NCBI RefSeq assembly: GCF_001570625.1
Contig: NZ_BBQT01000006.1
Coordinates: forward strand, 62,001-126,000
DNA: 64,000 bases
From: Syntrophomonas wolfei subsp. methylbutyratica
Lineage (GTDB): Bacteria > Bacillota > Syntrophomonadia > Syntrophomonadales > Syntrophomonadaceae
Direction: 5' to 3'
Shown here: positions 62,679-64,000 of the stretch, piece by piece
Layout: each line of letters starts with the position of its first letter
Position numbering within the stretch: the first letter of the stretch is position 1
Position numbers and translations under genes: made by a program
Notes under the pieces: model-generated
Database searches by the model: none
The model's input: the letters and a program-made list of their open reading frames with translations, nothing else
Told to the model about the DNA's origin: nothing

Positions 62679-63392
62679 TCACCCCTCACTTTTCTTACTA
62701 ATCAACTGCTTGACCGCATAACTGGCCAGCAATAAACCCGCAGCCGCAGGCACAAAAGATATGCTGCCCAGCCTGGTTTCCCCCGAATAAGCAGTTTTAA
62801 CCGGGGTTTCCCGCGAGTAAACCACCGGAACTCCCTGCAGGATATTTTCCCGGCGCAGTTCTCTTCGCAGTTTTCGGGCTACGGGACATATTGAACTGTC
62901 TTTAATATCGGCAATAGTAAGCAGGAGGGGATCAAGCCGGTTGGCTGTACCCATAGAACTGATTACAGGAATCTTCCTGTGCAGGCAGGTTTTAATCAGA
63001 TGAATCTTATCAGGGAGGGAATCAATAGCATCCAGAACAAAATGAATTTCTTCGTCCAAAATCTCCGCACTGCTTTCCTCGGAATAGCTGAACGGATACT
63101 CCTCGAGCTGGAGTCCGGGGTTGATATCCCGCAGCCTCCGGCCCATGACTTCGGCCTTTAACTCGCCCCGGGTGGAATTCAAGGCCACTAGCTGCCGGTT
63201 GATATTACTGGCCTCAACCCGGTCAGGATCACATAGAATAATCCTGCCGACTCCGCAGCGAGCAATAGCTTCAGCCGCATAGGAACCAACTCCGCCCAGT
63301 CCTATCACCAGCATGCAGGAAGCTCGAAGTATATTCATGGCCTCCTGGCCAATCAATAGTTCTGTCCGCTGAAAAAATCTTTCATTCATCAT
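62679..63392 (-). CDS. tcdA: TcdA (YrvM), tRNA ct6A37 dehydratase
   Basis: 237 aa E1-like enzyme that cyclises threonylcarbamoyl-adenosine at tRNA position 37. Nucleotide loop VIGLGGVGSYAAEAIARCGVG (about 30-50), CDPDRVEASNINRQ and SMGTANRLDPLL are diagnostic. ATG 63392 is 7 nt after GGTGGGG, which is itself part of the 6S RNA closing stem. Next to aspS as yrvM is in Bacillus. Confidence 0.92.
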   Translation of the reverse strand: MMNERFFQRTELLIGQEAMNILRASCMLVIGLGGVGSYAAEAIARCGVGRIILCDPDRVEASNINRQLVALNSTRGELKAEVMGRRLRDINPGLQLEEYPFSYSEESSAEILDEEIHFVLDAIDSLPDKIHLIKTCLHRKIPVISSMGTANRLDPLLLTIADIKDSSICPVARKLRRELRRENILQGVPVVYSRETPVKTAYSGETRLGSISFVPAAAGLLLASYAVKQLISKKSEG

Positions 63393-63394
63393 GC

Positions 63395-63598
63395 AAAAAC
63401 CCCACCGAGCCGTGATGCCGTAGTTTTAACCTGCTTTGCAGGTGGGTGCCCTCCCGCATATTTAATGTGTCCCGCAGCTGCGGGCTTACAAGTCATAAGC
63501 GGAGACAGGTTCCCTTAATTTTTGTGTTGGCAAAAACTTAACAGCTATTCACGCACACAGCAGGGGTTTACTTGTCAGGTCTTTACTATGTCTTTTCA
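63395..63598 (-). ncRNA. ssrS: 6S RNA (regulator of RNA polymerase)
   Basis: No coding sequence, but a 6S-like fold on the minus strand. Closing stem: AAACCCC (63569-63563) with GGGGTTT (63403-63397), CGTGA/TCACG (63553-63549 with 63415-63411), GCTGT/ACGGC and AGTTTT/AAAACT (63538-63533 with 63427-63422). A large central bubble has a small hairpin on its 3' side, CCTGC-AAA-GCAGG (63442-63430). The terminal arm has CTCCGC/GCGGGAG and a CCCGC-AGCT-GCGGG hairpin (63483-63470). Length near 200 nt and the aspS-tcdA location both fit Firmicute 6S-1. The fold is hand-made, so a covariance search would settle it. Confidence 0.8.
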
Positions 63599-63604
63599 GG
63601 TAAA

Positions 63605-63633
63605 ATAATACCATAGAATACCGGCTTCTTCAA
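63605..63633 (-). promoter_or_regulatory. Promoter of the 6S RNA
   Basis: Minus-strand TTGAAG (63633-63628), 17-bp spacer, TATTAT (63610-63605), in the 76-bp gap behind the aspS stop. Start of transcription expected near 63598. The spacing is exact for sigma-A. Confidence 0.7.
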
Positions 63634-63674
63634 GACATTGGTTTTGTAATTATTCGCCACCATTTCCATTTCTG

Positions 63675-64000
63675 CTATTTTTCTCTAATCCTAAGGGCCA
63701 ATTCCCTCAGCTGCCTGGCGCTTACTGTTGATGGTGCTTCCGTCATAGGACAGGAAGCACTCTGGGTTTTGGGGAAAGCCATTACGTCTCGTACACTGTT
63801 TCTTCCGGCCAGGAGCATCAAGAGACGATCTACTCCAAAAGCAATACCGCCATGAGGTGGAGTGCCGTATTCGAATGCTTCCAGCATAAAACCGAATTTA
63901 TCCCGAGCTTCTTCCTGGCTCATACCCAGTACGGAAAACATCTTTTCCTGCCATTCCCGCCGGTGTATACGTATGCTCCCTCCGCCCAGTTCGGTTCCAT
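63675..64000 (-). CDS. aspS: AspS, aspartyl-tRNA synthetase, C-terminal end only
   Basis: The last 108 residues of a class II synthetase; the 5' part is beyond the window. Visible are [21 protein letters not shown], motif 3 [16 protein letters not shown] (ATP-binding Arg) and the ending [19 protein letters not shown], all typical of bacterial AspS. Stop at 63675, followed by the 6S promoter. Confidence 0.95.
   Translation of the reverse strand, partial: GTELGGGSIRIHRREWQEKMFSVLGMSQEEARDKFGFMLEAFEYGTPPHGGIAFGVDRLLMLLAGRNSVRDVMAFPKTQSASCPMTEAPSTVSARQLRELALRIREK

Noticed and set aside
63393-63600. T-box or riboswitch leader of tcdA
   Set aside because: No T-box sequence (AGGGUGGNACCGCG) and no known riboswitch core; the bubble-with-hairpin fold and own promoter fit 6S RNA better.
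1-64000. tRNA or rRNA genes
   Set aside because: I read the spacers for cloverleaf ends and TTCRANYC arms and saw none.

Overview
The window looks like the chromosome of a low-to-mid GC, spore-forming, motile Gram-positive anaerobe of the class Clostridia. A Syntrophomonas-like organism is my best guess, but I cannot confirm it without a search. The evidence is the Bacillus-like gene order of two large blocks (dprA-topA-trmFO-xerC-hslV-hslU-codY-flgB... and mraZ-...-ftsZ-spoIIGA-sigE-sigG), the sporulation sigma factors, FliY in place of plain FliN, strong AAGGAGG ribosome sites, frequent TTG starts and meso-DAP-type MurE. Nearly every gene is on the minus strand, so the window reads from high to low coordinates.

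Layout in transcription order. 64000-61701: C-terminal end of aspS, a 6S RNA with its own promoter, tcdA and an endonuclease III-like glycosylase. 61700-59958: phenylacetate-CoA ligase and an ACT protein, closed by a terminator. 59700-40214: the division/cell-wall (dcw) cluster mraZ, rsmH, ftsL, ftsI/spoVD, murE, murF, mraY, murD, ftsW, murG, murC, murA, ftsQ, a DUF881 gene, sbp, ftsA, ftsZ. It is headed by a promoter with three MraZ boxes and closed by a terminator; murB is absent. 39841-36758: spoIIGA, sigE, sigG and a small membrane peptide. 36098-34326: an orphan adenine methyltransferase and two small plus-strand genes. 34040-24993: dprA, topA, trmFO, xerC, hslV, hslU, codY, ending in a terminator. 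24829-1: a 25-gene flagellar operon from flgB to flhG and a PilZ protein.

The dcw genes make lipid II and the septal machinery. FtsZ leads into the mother-cell and forespore sigma factors of sporulation. The flagellar operon builds the basal body, export gate, hook and switch (FliG/FliM/FliY with CheY), with FlhF/FlhG controlling number and placement and the PilZ protein probably linking to c-di-GMP.

The most unusual content is between genes. (1) A MITE-like family (R) with terminal inverted repeats GRTTCYRCTGCAAAAA and 6-7 bp target-site duplications; two copies sit exactly on the stop codons of sigE and murF. (2) A second family (E2) of about 130-140 bp ending in TTTAAGCATCGGAAG and ATAACGAGGT. 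(3) A short motif family (S, TGTCACGGGGACGGGG...TTGACAA) and purine/pyrimidine CCGTCTTCCG tracts (P). (4) Several genes whose conserved N-terminus and Shine-Dalgarno site point to rare start codons (CTG for fliG and xerC, ATC for sigG). (5) A hook protein enlarged by four internal domains that arose by duplication of a two-domain unit.
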